Of a stretch of 13,301 bases of DNA, positions 7,601 through 13,301 are shown piece by piece (positions within the stretch are counted from its first letter, which is position 1; each line of letters starts with the position of its first letter). The DNA lies in assembly GCA_006227015.1 (NCBI GenBank), contig SBGI01000101.1, positions 1 through 13,301 of the forward strand. Reading direction: 5' to 3'. This stretch comes from Gammaproteobacteria bacterium. GTDB taxonomy: Bacteria > Pseudomonadota > Gammaproteobacteria > Pseudomonadales > Porticoccaceae. The position numbers were made by a program, and so were the translations under genes. The notes beneath the pieces were generated by a model, which had not been told where the DNA came from, made no database searches, and worked only from the letters and a program-made list of their open reading frames with translations.

Positions 7601-10421
7601 GCAATTGGCACAACAATTGGGTGCAGCTTATCAGCAAATATTGTCCGGCAATCACCAGCTGGATGAACCATTACTCAGCACCCTTTTGCAGGCGCACCGC
7701 GAGTTGCTCGGCATGGTGGATGCGGTGGCTGCTAACCAGGATTTGACGTCCTGCTCCGATTCCCTGGAGCAGGCATTAACCGAAATTGCCACGTTGCCAC
7801 CGGTTGAAAACGTCAGTGATTTCGGCGACATGCCACAAGATCACCTCGAGTTGGCGGGTGAGGGTGCTTTTGCCGAGACAGATTCACAAGCCGTAGATGA
7901 GGACAGAGTTCAGCAAATTGACGAAGCCGTGGAGCCTCCTGCAGAGCAGGTCGAGCCTTCGGGAGAACAGCTTTTACCTGTGGACGAGGCTGTTGTGGAA
8001 TTTCAGGTTGCGGCAATTAACCGCGATGACATTGATCTGGAAATTCTCGAAATTTTCATCAGCGAAGCGGATGAACTGCTGGAGGACATTGACCGTGGCC
8101 TGCAACAGTGGGCTCAGGATTGGCAGGATCAAAACAGTATCGAGTCCCTGAAGCGAGCCCTGCATACCTTTAAGGGTGGGGCGCGAATGGCCAGCTTGCA
8201 GCAGCTCGGTGAGCTCAGCCACGATTTCGAAACTGAAATTCTCACACTGGAAAGCCATCGTGACCGGCTCAATGAGGATGTTTTTCGTGGGCTGATGCGC
8301 CGTCAGGATCACCTGTTGGCAGCACTGACCGCTGCCCGGCAGCTGTTCGCCGAAGAAGAGCCGGCACTGACACCGCCGCCTGAGGCCGTCATTGAGCCTT
8401 CTGTTCCGATAGACACAGCAACCGCAGAAGAGCTGCCGGAGCAAGATCAACCCATGGCAGATGTCAGTGCTGCCGAGATTCAACCCGAGATATTGCCGGA
8501 GCCACTGCCGGATAACCCGGCTGCTGAAGAGTTATTGCCGGAAATTATCGAGCCAGCCGCGCCGCAGCAACAGCGACAGCTCTCGGGCCAGCAGGATACG
8601 ATCAAGGTCTCGGCGCCGCTCCTGGAGAGCCTGGTAAACCTGACGGGGGAAACCAGTATTTCCCGTGGCCGCGCGGAGCAGCAGGTCAACGATTTTGCCT
8701 ATACCCTGGATGAGATGCAGTCCACCATTGCCCGCCTCAAGGATCAGGTGCGTCGCATTGGCATGGAAACAGAAGCCCATATGATGTTCCGTCAGGAACA
8801 GTTGGAAGCCCTGAATGCCCCGGAAGGCTTCGACCCCCTGGAAATGGACCGCTATTCCCACTTGCAGCAGTTGTCGCAGTCTCTGCTGGAGTCCGCCTAC
8901 GATCTGCAGGATCTCAAGGAAACACTCGGCGACAAAGCCCGTGGTGCCGAGTCTCACCTGATGGGACAGGCACGTATTGTCACTGACCTACAGGAACGGC
9001 TGATGCGCATGCGCCTGGTGCCGTTCACGCGGATTGTGCCGAGACTGCGCCGTATTGTGCGGCAGGTCAGCGATGAACTGGGTAAGAAGGTGGACCTGAA
9101 GCTGGTCAATATCGATGGGGAGATGGACCGCTCGGTGATGGAGCAGATGCTGGCGCCGCTGGAGCATATGATCCGCAACTCCATTGATCATGGCATGGAG
9201 CCTGGGGCAGACCGCCTGTCGGCGGGCAAGCCGGAAACCGGTACCATTTCGGTGGGGCTGGTGCGTGAGGGTGGCGATATTCTGATACAGCTTTCTGACG
9301 ATGGTCGCGGACTCAATACCGAGGCTATTCGCCAGCGCGCCATTGAGCGCGAGCTGATTCCCGCAGACAACAACCTGGATGACCAGGATGTCATACAGTT
9401 TATCTTTGAGCCAGGTTTCTCCACCGCCGAAAAAGTTTCCCAGGTATCGGGCCGTGGTGTCGGCATGGATGTGGTCAACAGCCAGGTCCGCGAGCTGGGC
9501 GGCACCATCCAGATACTTTCCCAGCCAGGCCAGGGAACACAGTTTATTATCCGTCTGCCTTTCACCGTTTCCGTTAACCGCGCGTTAATGATTGAAATGT
9601 ATGGCGAACTCTATGCCCTACCTTTGAGCAGTGTTGACGGTGTGGTTCGCATGAGTCCCGGCGAACTGGAGCAATACTATCGCCACCCCGACTCACGGCT
9701 GGAATATGCCGGCGAGCAGTACGAGGTGCGTTATCTCGGCAGTCTGATCAAAGAGGGTGCAACGCCCCGGATTGATACCTCGCAACAGTCAGTATTTCTG
9801 GTGTTGGTGCACACTGAAACACGCCGTTACGCGGTTCAGGTCGATGGTCTGGCAGGCAGCGCGGAAATTGTTGCGAAAAGCCTCGGGCTGCCGTTCAGCA
9901 AGGTTCCCGGGCTGTCCGGGGCAACGCTGATGGGCGATGGCCGCGTGGTGATCATTCTCGACATGCTGGGCCTGCTGCGCGCCGAAGTTGTGGCCAGAGC
10001 CGGTGTTGAGGTACACGATTCCAAACAGGATCGCGACCAGTCCAGTGCCATCTGTGTCATGGTGGTGGACGACTCTGTGACCGTCCGCAAGGTCACCAGC
10101 CGCTTCCTTGAGCGGGAGGGCTTCGAAGTATTGACTGCCCGGGATGGGGTCGAGGCCATGAAGTTACTGGAAGATCGCCGTCCGGACGTTATGTTGCTGG
10201 ATATCGAGATGCCGCGCATGGACGGCTTTGAAGTGGCGAAGCGCGTCAAGGGCAGCAACAGTTTGCGCGCCATTCCCATCATCATGATTACCTCGCGAAC
10301 CGGCGATAAACACCGTGACAGAGCCCTTGCCCTGGGTGTTGAACGGTATATGGGCAAGCCCTACCAGGAAGATGAACTGCTCACTGCCATGTCAGAAGTG
10401 GTACAACTTGCCGAGCAATAG
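4626..10421 (+). CDS. chpA: ChpA, hybrid CheA-type histidine kinase with multiple HPt domains and a C-terminal receiver
   Basis: Central kinase of the Pil-Chp array, 1931 residues (P. aeruginosa ChpA: 2472). HPt-type segments carry H49 (HQVRGS), H657 (HTLKGG), H834 (HTLKGS) and H1180 (HTFKGG). Two further HPt-like helices lack the histidine: M475 (MDVKG) and S977 (SKVAEAAERAGV). Residues about 150-310 match the conserved ChpA/FimL-like N-terminal helical region. Pro/Glu-rich linkers lie at about 565-612, 1055-1125 and 1244-1318. The CheA core follows: dimerisation region about 1324-1455; ATPase with N box HMIRNSIDHG (1514-1523), DDGRG (1558-1562), FEPGFST (1594-1600) and GRGVGMDVV (1609-1617); CheW-like regulatory domain about 1645-1795; receiver 1808-1930 with D1815/D1816, phospho-acceptor D1859, T1889 and K1911. 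All kinase motifs look intact, so the enzyme should be active in trans-phosphorylating its own HPt domains, PilG and PilH. Confidence 0.95.
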   Translation: MEQRGKLQGLSWLADEVEVSLKEAAEELETFLAQPDNDEPMRRCLALAHQVRGSLQMAECHGPLLLAGEIEQVAQRILDRRVLNISDACSVLVQAILTLPVYLRQLLDSRRDQPETLLLLLNELRAVKSEPLVSETAYFTPRMIASAQLSKSYNRQPDPVAMTNLLRKLRQMYQYALLGVVRGEKIEENFSYLDKVFSRLRELSKGMPREPLWNVVLALLEGIAGKEIKLGQAVQMLLRQLEVEIRRLSQAGYDGLMQPMPETLLKNLLFYIAHGKSEGPRSTLIREQFHLDQSLPDVLMEEANNTFSALYQHDTAKAMVTVLEEEFSRLKEALVQLSEAPGDYQGLMDETDERLKRITDSMLMLGRQEQYQQLEEARSIWAMFRQQPEDRSGLAAMADKLVLAENGLQGWLEQNRQLIEGVTTSNAMQVELNRAQMALLAEAKSGLEKIKDVIVDFIASQWQRDKLADVPQLLMDVKGALAVLEQQRAAKVLTACQRYLSEEVLSEHSVPNWNMLDSLAEALTSIEYFLDVLDQQDADSEDMILSLAEKSVAKLGYPVTGLDQQEAPAVIPVLQPDVDKPVEEVPEPATATSDTVDESPAEPAPDEREEPQVDDEIIEVFLEEVDEVMETLRENYQLWVEQPDSEEPLTEVRRAFHTLKGGGRMVGAETLGELAWQLENLLNKALEKRVVVTPTLMAVVELGLEVIPEVSEAFRLRRKPQRAEYVGQLMIAAEALAKGEEVALPQLDEGEVDSAQGSGDQPADENRIESENDIADERVEQAVHDIDPEELELLSIFSEEALQHLGVIGQFVEQQRQAAPVYDPPSSELQAALHTLKGSARMAGVESIGDLATPLESFVKELYTYQLNVDGDIVDLLGDADTYCRLSLSTVPGHGRVEDIPELPVFLERLSELRDRAMAVVLGSETNESSHQVSPDLLNLLMTEGMQALLDAEEMIRHWQQNPEDQSIAGQFADELSKVAEAAERAGVQPMQQLAQQLGAAYQQILSGNHQLDEPLLSTLLQAHRELLGMVDAVAANQDLTSCSDSLEQALTEIATLPPVENVSDFGDMPQDHLELAGEGAFAETDSQAVDEDRVQQIDEAVEPPAEQVEPSGEQLLPVDEAVVEFQVAAINRDDIDLEILEIFISEADELLEDIDRGLQQWAQDWQDQNSIESLKRALHTFKGGARMASLQQLGELSHDFETEILTLESHRDRLNEDVFRGLMRRQDHLLAALTAARQLFAEEEPALTPPPEAVIEPSVPIDTATAEELPEQDQPMADVSAAEIQPEILPEPLPDNPAAEELLPEIIEPAAPQQQRQLSGQQDTIKVSAPLLESLVNLTGETSISRGRAEQQVNDFAYTLDEMQSTIARLKDQVRRIGMETEAHMMFRQEQLEALNAPEGFDPLEMDRYSHLQQLSQSLLESAYDLQDLKETLGDKARGAESHLMGQARIVTDLQERLMRMRLVPFTRIVPRLRRIVRQVSDELGKKVDLKLVNIDGEMDRSVMEQMLAPLEHMIRNSIDHGMEPGADRLSAGKPETGTISVGLVREGGDILIQLSDDGRGLNTEAIRQRAIERELIPADNNLDDQDVIQFIFEPGFSTAEKVSQVSGRGVGMDVVNSQVRELGGTIQILSQPGQGTQFIIRLPFTVSVNRALMIEMYGELYALPLSSVDGVVRMSPGELEQYYRHPDSRLEYAGEQYEVRYLGSLIKEGATPRIDTSQQSVFLVLVHTETRRYAVQVDGLAGSAEIVAKSLGLPFSKVPGLSGATLMGDGRVVIILDMLGLLRAEVVARAGVEVHDSKQDRDQSSAICVMVVDDSVTVRKVTSRFLEREGFEVLTARDGVEAMKLLEDRRPDVMLLDIEMPRMDGFEVAKRVKGSNSLRAIPIIMITSRTGDKHRDRALALGVERYMGKPYQEDELLTAMSEVVQLAEQ

Positions 10422-10459
10422 GTTGCCCAGGCGGGGCGCCGGTATTGGAGACTAGTCAC

Positions 10460-10936
10460 ATGACCGAGTTACAAATAGACAGCGGGCTACTGCAGACGGA
10501 AGTGGACAGCCTCTTTGTCTCCATTCAGGGACATCGCTTGTTGGTGCCCGCTGCCGGTGTTGCCGAGGTGGTTCAGCAAGTGGTGTGTGAGCCGGTCAAT
10601 GAGCCAGACTGGTTGATTGGCTGGATGGAATGGCGCCTGCAACGTATCCCGTTGGTCTCTTTTGAGGGGTTGGATGGCACAGGTGGGAGTCCGTCACAGG
10701 GGCGAATGGCTCTGGTGCTGCACGCCATGACCGACAACCAGAAGTTCAACTTCTTTGCCTTGCAGATTCAGGGCTTCCCCCACTTGATGCGCATGACTCC
10801 TGCGGATCTGATGCAGGAAATGAGCTCGGAATGCCATCCCTTTGCTATGATGGCCGTGGCCATGGACAGTTGGCAGGCCCTGATTCCGGATCTGGAAAAG
10901 CTGGAAAACTACCTGTCCGAACAGCTCTACCCCTGA
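10460..10936 (+). CDS. chpC: ChpC, CheW-like coupling protein
   Basis: A 158-residue CheW-like protein, the second coupler of the operon. In P. aeruginosa ChpC (about 168 residues) couples additional signals to ChpA. The fold is recognisable from SLFVSIQGHRLLVP at the N-terminus, WLIGWMEWRLQRIPLV (51-66) in the position of the CheW NLRG-PV signature, and the late stretch AVAMDSWQALIPDL. The NLRG motif is degenerate, as expected for ChpC compared with PilI. The ATG at 10460 is preferred over an in-frame TTG at 10445, because GGAG at 10447-10450 then sits nine bases upstream as the ribosome binding site. It directly follows chpA by 38 bp; the chpB gene that separates the two in P. aeruginosa is missing. 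The ChpC label rests partly on its position after chpA. Confidence 0.82.
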   Translation: MTELQIDSGLLQTEVDSLFVSIQGHRLLVPAAGVAEVVQQVVCEPVNEPDWLIGWMEWRLQRIPLVSFEGLDGTGGSPSQGRMALVLHAMTDNQKFNFFALQIQGFPHLMRMTPADLMQEMSSECHPFAMMAVAMDSWQALIPDLEKLENYLSEQLYP

Positions 10937-10943
10937 TCTTGTC

Positions 10944-10958
10944 CACCGTATTTCGGTG
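10944..10958 (+). terminator. Weak hairpin after chpC, possible terminator
   Basis: CACCG-TATTT-CGGTG forms a perfect 5-bp stem with a 5-base loop eight bases after the chpC stop codon. Only two T residues follow, so it is a poor intrinsic terminator. It may be an attenuator or 3' stability element, or chance. It is recorded because it is the only stem-loop at the end of the chemosensory operon. Confidence 0.2.
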
Positions 10959-10966
10959 TTCAGAAG

Positions 10967-10975
10967 TGCTATGCT
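10967..10975 (+). promoter_or_regulatory. Candidate extended -10 promoter element upstream of phaC
   Basis: TGCTATGCT fits the extended -10 pattern TGnTATAAT with two mismatches in the hexamer. There is no convincing -35 hexamer at the right distance. Use of this site would give a 5' leader of about 140 bases before phaC. Confidence 0.25.
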
Positions 10976-11023
10976 TACTGAGAATCCTGCAAGGCTGAAA
11001 CCGTCCCATGGGTATGCCATGCT

Positions 11024-11051
11024 TTGCGATGCCGCCTGCAGGTGGTAGAGT
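11024..11051 (+). promoter_or_regulatory. Candidate sigma70-type promoter of phaC with a palindrome in its spacer
   Basis: TTGCGA at 11024-11029 and TAGAGT at 11046-11051 are separated by 16 bases, each matching four of six consensus positions. The spacer contains the imperfect palindrome CCGCCTGCAGGTGG (11032-11045), which could be an operator. Transcription would start about 60 bases before the phaC ATG. The match is moderate and could be coincidental. Confidence 0.3.
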
Positions 11052-11120
11052 TAGTCGGAAGGTCAACCGATCTTCTCTCCCCTCCCCGCTCCTGGTACAA
11101 CCTTTTCCAAGGGTGAACGT

Positions 11121-12821
11121 ATGTCCGAAAAGAGCAAAAAGTCTGCAGCACAAATTCAGGAAGAGCTGCTAGCCAAAGCGATCGAGAACACTGTCGCGCT
11201 CAATCCGCTGGTGGGCGTGAGTACAGAAGATATTAAGAGTGCGGTTAAAAAAACCGCCAAGCAGGCCGCCGCACAGCCGTCAAAGGTATTGCGCTACAGC
11301 AAGCGCTTCGGGCGGCGGGTCGCCGATATTCTGAAAGGCACGGACGAGTATGATGATACCATCAAGGACCGTCGTTTTTCCGACCCCTCCTGGGAAGAAA
11401 ATGTTCTCTACCGGAAGCTGAAGCAGGCGTATTTTGCCTGGGATGAATCTCTGGACGAGCTGGTGGATGATCTCGACCTGGATGGGCTGGATCTGCGCCG
11501 GGCCAAGTTCGTCAAGGAAGTGCTGACCACTTCTATGTCCCCCACCAATTTTCTGCTGGGCAACCCCAAGGCTTTGCGCAAGGTGGTTGAGACAAGAGGC
11601 AACAGCCTGATCAAGGGCCTGAAAAATTACGTTAACGACCTTCAGAACAATCACGGCATGCCTTCCCAGGTAGATAAAAGTAAATTTCACGTGGGGGTCA
11701 ATCTGGCCACCACGGAAGGGTCCGTGGTATATCGCAATGAGCAGCTGGAACTGATTCAGTATCGGCCGCGCACATCGCGGGTTTATCGCCGCCCTCTGTT
11801 GATTATCCCGCCACAGATCAACAAGTTTTACATCTACGACCTGACACCGGAAAAGAGTTTCTTCCGCTTTTGTCTCGATCAGGGCTTTCAGGTGTTTGTC
11901 ATCAGCTGGCGCAACCCCGTGGCGGAAAACGGCGACTGGGGGCTGGATGAATATATCAGTGCAGCCAGCGAGGCCATCGATGTCATCCTCGATATCACCC
12001 GCAGCGACGATATCAATGTGGTGGGAGCCTGCGCCGGTGGCATTACCTCGTCGATCTTGTCGTCCTACCTGAAAGAGAATGGCCGCAATCTGGTCAACAG
12101 CCTGAGCCTGTCGGTGTGCATGCTGAGCATGAAGTCCAAGGAAATGGAAATGAGCGTGTTTACCTCGCCATCTTCACTTCAGGCGGCGCGCATCCGTTCC
12201 CGTGAAAAAGGCGTGCTGGAGGGCCCGGAGCTGTCGAGGGTGTTCAACTGGATGCGGCCCAACGACCTGGTCTGGAACTATCACGTCAATAATTACCTGC
12301 TGGGTGAGGCACCGCCGGCATTCGACATTCTGTTCTGGAACAGTGATTCCACTAATCTACCCGCCCAGCTCCACTGTGATTTCCTGGATTTGTTTGAACA
12401 CAATCTGCTGGAAAAAGGCGAGATGGAAGTGCTGGATACCGCCATCAACCTGCAGACGCTGGATTGCGACAAATATGTTACCGCCGGGCTCTCCGACCAC
12501 ATCACTCCCTGGAAAGTCTGCTATCAGACCACCCAGTTCGTAGGTGGCAATATCAAATTTGTTCTCAGCTCCAGCGGTCATATCCAGAGTCTGGTGAATC
12601 CCCCCGGAAACACCCGGGCACGCTATTACTGCAATGAAGAGCTGCCTGAATCTCCCGATATATGGTTGGAGCACGCTGAACAACGCGAGGGCTCCTGGTG
12701 GACCGATTGGTCGGAGTGGCTGAAGGAGCGATCCGGAGAACGCAAAACAGCACCGCGCAATCTTGGCAATCGCAATCATCCCACCATGGAGGCTGCCCCG
12801 GGCACCTATGTCTACAGCTGA
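11121..12821 (+). CDS. phaC: Class II (medium-chain-length) poly(3-hydroxyalkanoate) synthase
   Basis: Polymerises (R)-3-hydroxyacyl-CoA into PHA on cytoplasmic granules. At 566 residues it matches the class II length (about 560), and sequence similarity to Pseudomonas PhaC1 runs through the whole protein: RRFSDPSW (84-91), MSPTNFLL, MPSQVD, NLATTEGSVV, LIQYRP, PPQINKFYI, WMRPNDLVWNY, LGEAPPAFDILFWN and the C-terminal EAAPGTYV. The catalytic nucleophile is C304 in the lipase-like box GACAGG (302-307), where Pseudomonas enzymes have GACSGG. The other triad residues are D459 in GLSDHITPW and H487 in SSGHIQSLVNPP. The N-terminus is Lys-rich. AAGGGTGA at 11109-11116 is a good ribosome binding site. 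It is followed by an overlapping depolymerase gene, as in the phaC1-phaZ arrangement of Pseudomonas. Substrate range (C6-C14) is inferred from class only. Confidence 0.95.
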   Translation: MSEKSKKSAAQIQEELLAKAIENTVALNPLVGVSTEDIKSAVKKTAKQAAAQPSKVLRYSKRFGRRVADILKGTDEYDDTIKDRRFSDPSWEENVLYRKLKQAYFAWDESLDELVDDLDLDGLDLRRAKFVKEVLTTSMSPTNFLLGNPKALRKVVETRGNSLIKGLKNYVNDLQNNHGMPSQVDKSKFHVGVNLATTEGSVVYRNEQLELIQYRPRTSRVYRRPLLIIPPQINKFYIYDLTPEKSFFRFCLDQGFQVFVISWRNPVAENGDWGLDEYISAASEAIDVILDITRSDDINVVGACAGGITSSILSSYLKENGRNLVNSLSLSVCMLSMKSKEMEMSVFTSPSSLQAARIRSREKGVLEGPELSRVFNWMRPNDLVWNYHVNNYLLGEAPPAFDILFWNSDSTNLPAQLHCDFLDLFEHNLLEKGEMEVLDTAINLQTLDCDKYVTAGLSDHITPWKVCYQTTQFVGGNIKFVLSSSGHIQSLVNPPGNTRARYYCNEELPESPDIWLEHAEQREGSWWTDWSEWLKERSGERKTAPRNLGNRNHPTMEAAPGTYVYS

Positions 12822-13301
12822 GATGATCCTGGATGAGGTTCAGGATGCGCCGCATATTGCCAGTGGGCTGGAGATCTACTGGCTGACCACGACGGGATTG
12901 AATATCCGCGTCGGTATTCGGCGTGGTTCCGGGAAGGGCAAGCCCTTGCTGTTGCTCAACGGTATTGGTGCCAGCCTGGAAGTGCTGGAATCCTTTATCA
13001 ATGCCATGGAAGACACGGAAATTATTATTTTTGATATGCCGGGTGCCGGAAAGTCCGATACGCAAACCTTTCCCTGGCTTATGCGCAGTTATGCCCGCCT
13101 CACGGCAACGCTGCTCGACCAGCTCGGTTACACCACGGTGGATGTGCTGGGCTTATCCTGGGGCGGTGCGCTGGCCCAGCAGTTCGCCAAGCAATACCCG
13201 CAGCGCTGCAATAAACTGGTGCTCTGTGCAACGGGCTCCGGTTCCTCCATGTTTCCAGGCAAGCCCGGTACATTGTTCAGAATGATGAGCCCGCGCCGCT
13301 A
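12808..13301 (+). CDS. phaZ: PhaZ-type intracellular mcl-PHA depolymerase (N-terminal part, truncated by window edge)
   Basis: An alpha/beta hydrolase, open to the end of the window (164 codons visible). It closely resembles Pseudomonas PhaZ: LLLLNGIGASLEVL (47-60), the oxyanion-side turn FDMPGAGKS (75-83), the nucleophile elbow GLSWGG with S117 (115-120), ALAQQFAKQYPQRC and GKPGTLFRMMSPRR. PhaZ mobilises stored mcl-PHA, releasing hydroxyacids. The catalytic Asp and His lie beyond the edge. The start is uncertain. ATG 12808 overlaps the end of phaC by 14 bp and has GGAGG 15 bases upstream, which is rather far. ATG 12823 begins just after the phaC stop but has no Shine-Dalgarno sequence. Either start implies translation coupled to phaC. 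The N-terminus is roughly 15-20 residues longer than P. aeruginosa PhaZ before the conserved core. Confidence 0.88.
   Translation, partial: MSTAEMILDEVQDAPHIASGLEIYWLTTTGLNIRVGIRRGSGKGKPLLLLNGIGASLEVLESFINAMEDTEIIIFDMPGAGKSDTQTFPWLMRSYARLTATLLDQLGYTTVDVLGLSWGGALAQQFAKQYPQRCNKLVLCATGSGSSMFPGKPGTLFRMMSPRR

Larger units (their letters stand above)
10937..11120. other. 184-bp intergenic region between the chemosensory operon and the PHA genes
   Basis: This is the longest non-coding stretch in the window and the boundary between two functional blocks. It holds the weak hairpin at 10944-10958, an extended -10-like element at 10967-10975, an 8-bp palindrome CCCATGGG (11005-11012), a sigma70-like pair spanning 11024-11051 with an internal palindrome, a pyrimidine-rich run at about 11071-11093, and the phaC ribosome binding site. 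I see no convincing small open reading frame or structured RNA in it. Confidence 0.6.

Noticed and set aside
10445..10459. TTG start that would lengthen ChpC by five residues
   Set aside because: It would lie on top of the GGAG ribosome binding site that serves the ATG at 10460.
11092..11108. TGGTAC followed by a TTTTCC stretch resembling a sigma54 -24/-12 promoter before phaC
   Set aside because: The -12 GC dinucleotide is missing at the required spacing, and the implied start would fall practically on the phaC ATG.
12923..13285. 120-codon plus-strand frame at the right end
   Set aside because: It is an out-of-frame shadow of phaZ. The phaZ frame encodes the conserved GLSWGG and FDMPGAGKS motifs.

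Overview
The window is a gammaproteobacterial chromosome segment of moderate, roughly 55% GC by eye, with every gene on the plus strand. Two functional blocks are visible. Bases 1 to about 10936 are a Pil-Chp chemosensory operon of the kind that controls type IV pili and twitching motility: pilG (5' end outside the window), pilH, pilI, pilJ, pilK, chpA and chpC. Bases about 10937 to 13301 hold a class II (medium-chain-length) polyhydroxyalkanoate synthase gene, phaC, and the 5' half of a PhaZ-type PHA depolymerase gene that runs off the right edge. Protein similarity recalled from Pseudomonas aeruginosa is high for PilG, PilH, PilI, the PilJ signalling core, ChpA and PhaC. This suggests a member of the Pseudomonadales/Oceanospirillales-like group, but the operon ending and the PilJ and ChpA architectures differ enough that it is probably not Pseudomonas itself.

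The chemosensory genes are tightly packed. pilG and pilH overlap by 23 bp, pilH-pilI are 20 bp apart, pilI-pilJ 69 bp, pilJ-pilK 29 bp, pilK-chpA 0 bp and chpA-chpC 38 bp, so one transcript is likely. PilJ is the membrane receptor, PilI and ChpC are CheW-like couplers, ChpA is the hybrid kinase with a multi-HPt front end and a C-terminal receiver, PilK is the CheR-type methyltransferase, and PilG and PilH are the stand-alone receivers. In the P. aeruginosa operon a CheB-type methylesterase (chpB) lies between chpA and chpC. Here it is absent and chpA is followed directly by chpC. The chpD and chpE genes are also not there: phaC follows instead.

The most unusual parts are inside otherwise recognisable genes. 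PilJ carries an extra acidic tail of about 180 residues after the signalling domain, with several similar short acidic/hydrophobic motifs. ChpA is about 540 residues shorter than the 2472-residue P. aeruginosa protein. It keeps four canonical or near-canonical HPt histidines (H49, H657, H834, H1180) and has two HPt-like segments in which the histidine position is Met475 or Ser977.

The 184-bp gap 10937-11120 is the only intergenic space large enough to hold substantial regulation, and it separates the two blocks. It contains a weak hairpin, two promoter-like candidates and a 14-bp imperfect palindrome lying in the spacer of one of them. phaC and phaZ overlap and are probably cotranscribed. I saw no tRNA, rRNA, insertion sequence, CRISPR array or phage gene. 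I did not find a wholly new system: the window is a variant Chp operon beside a PHA locus.
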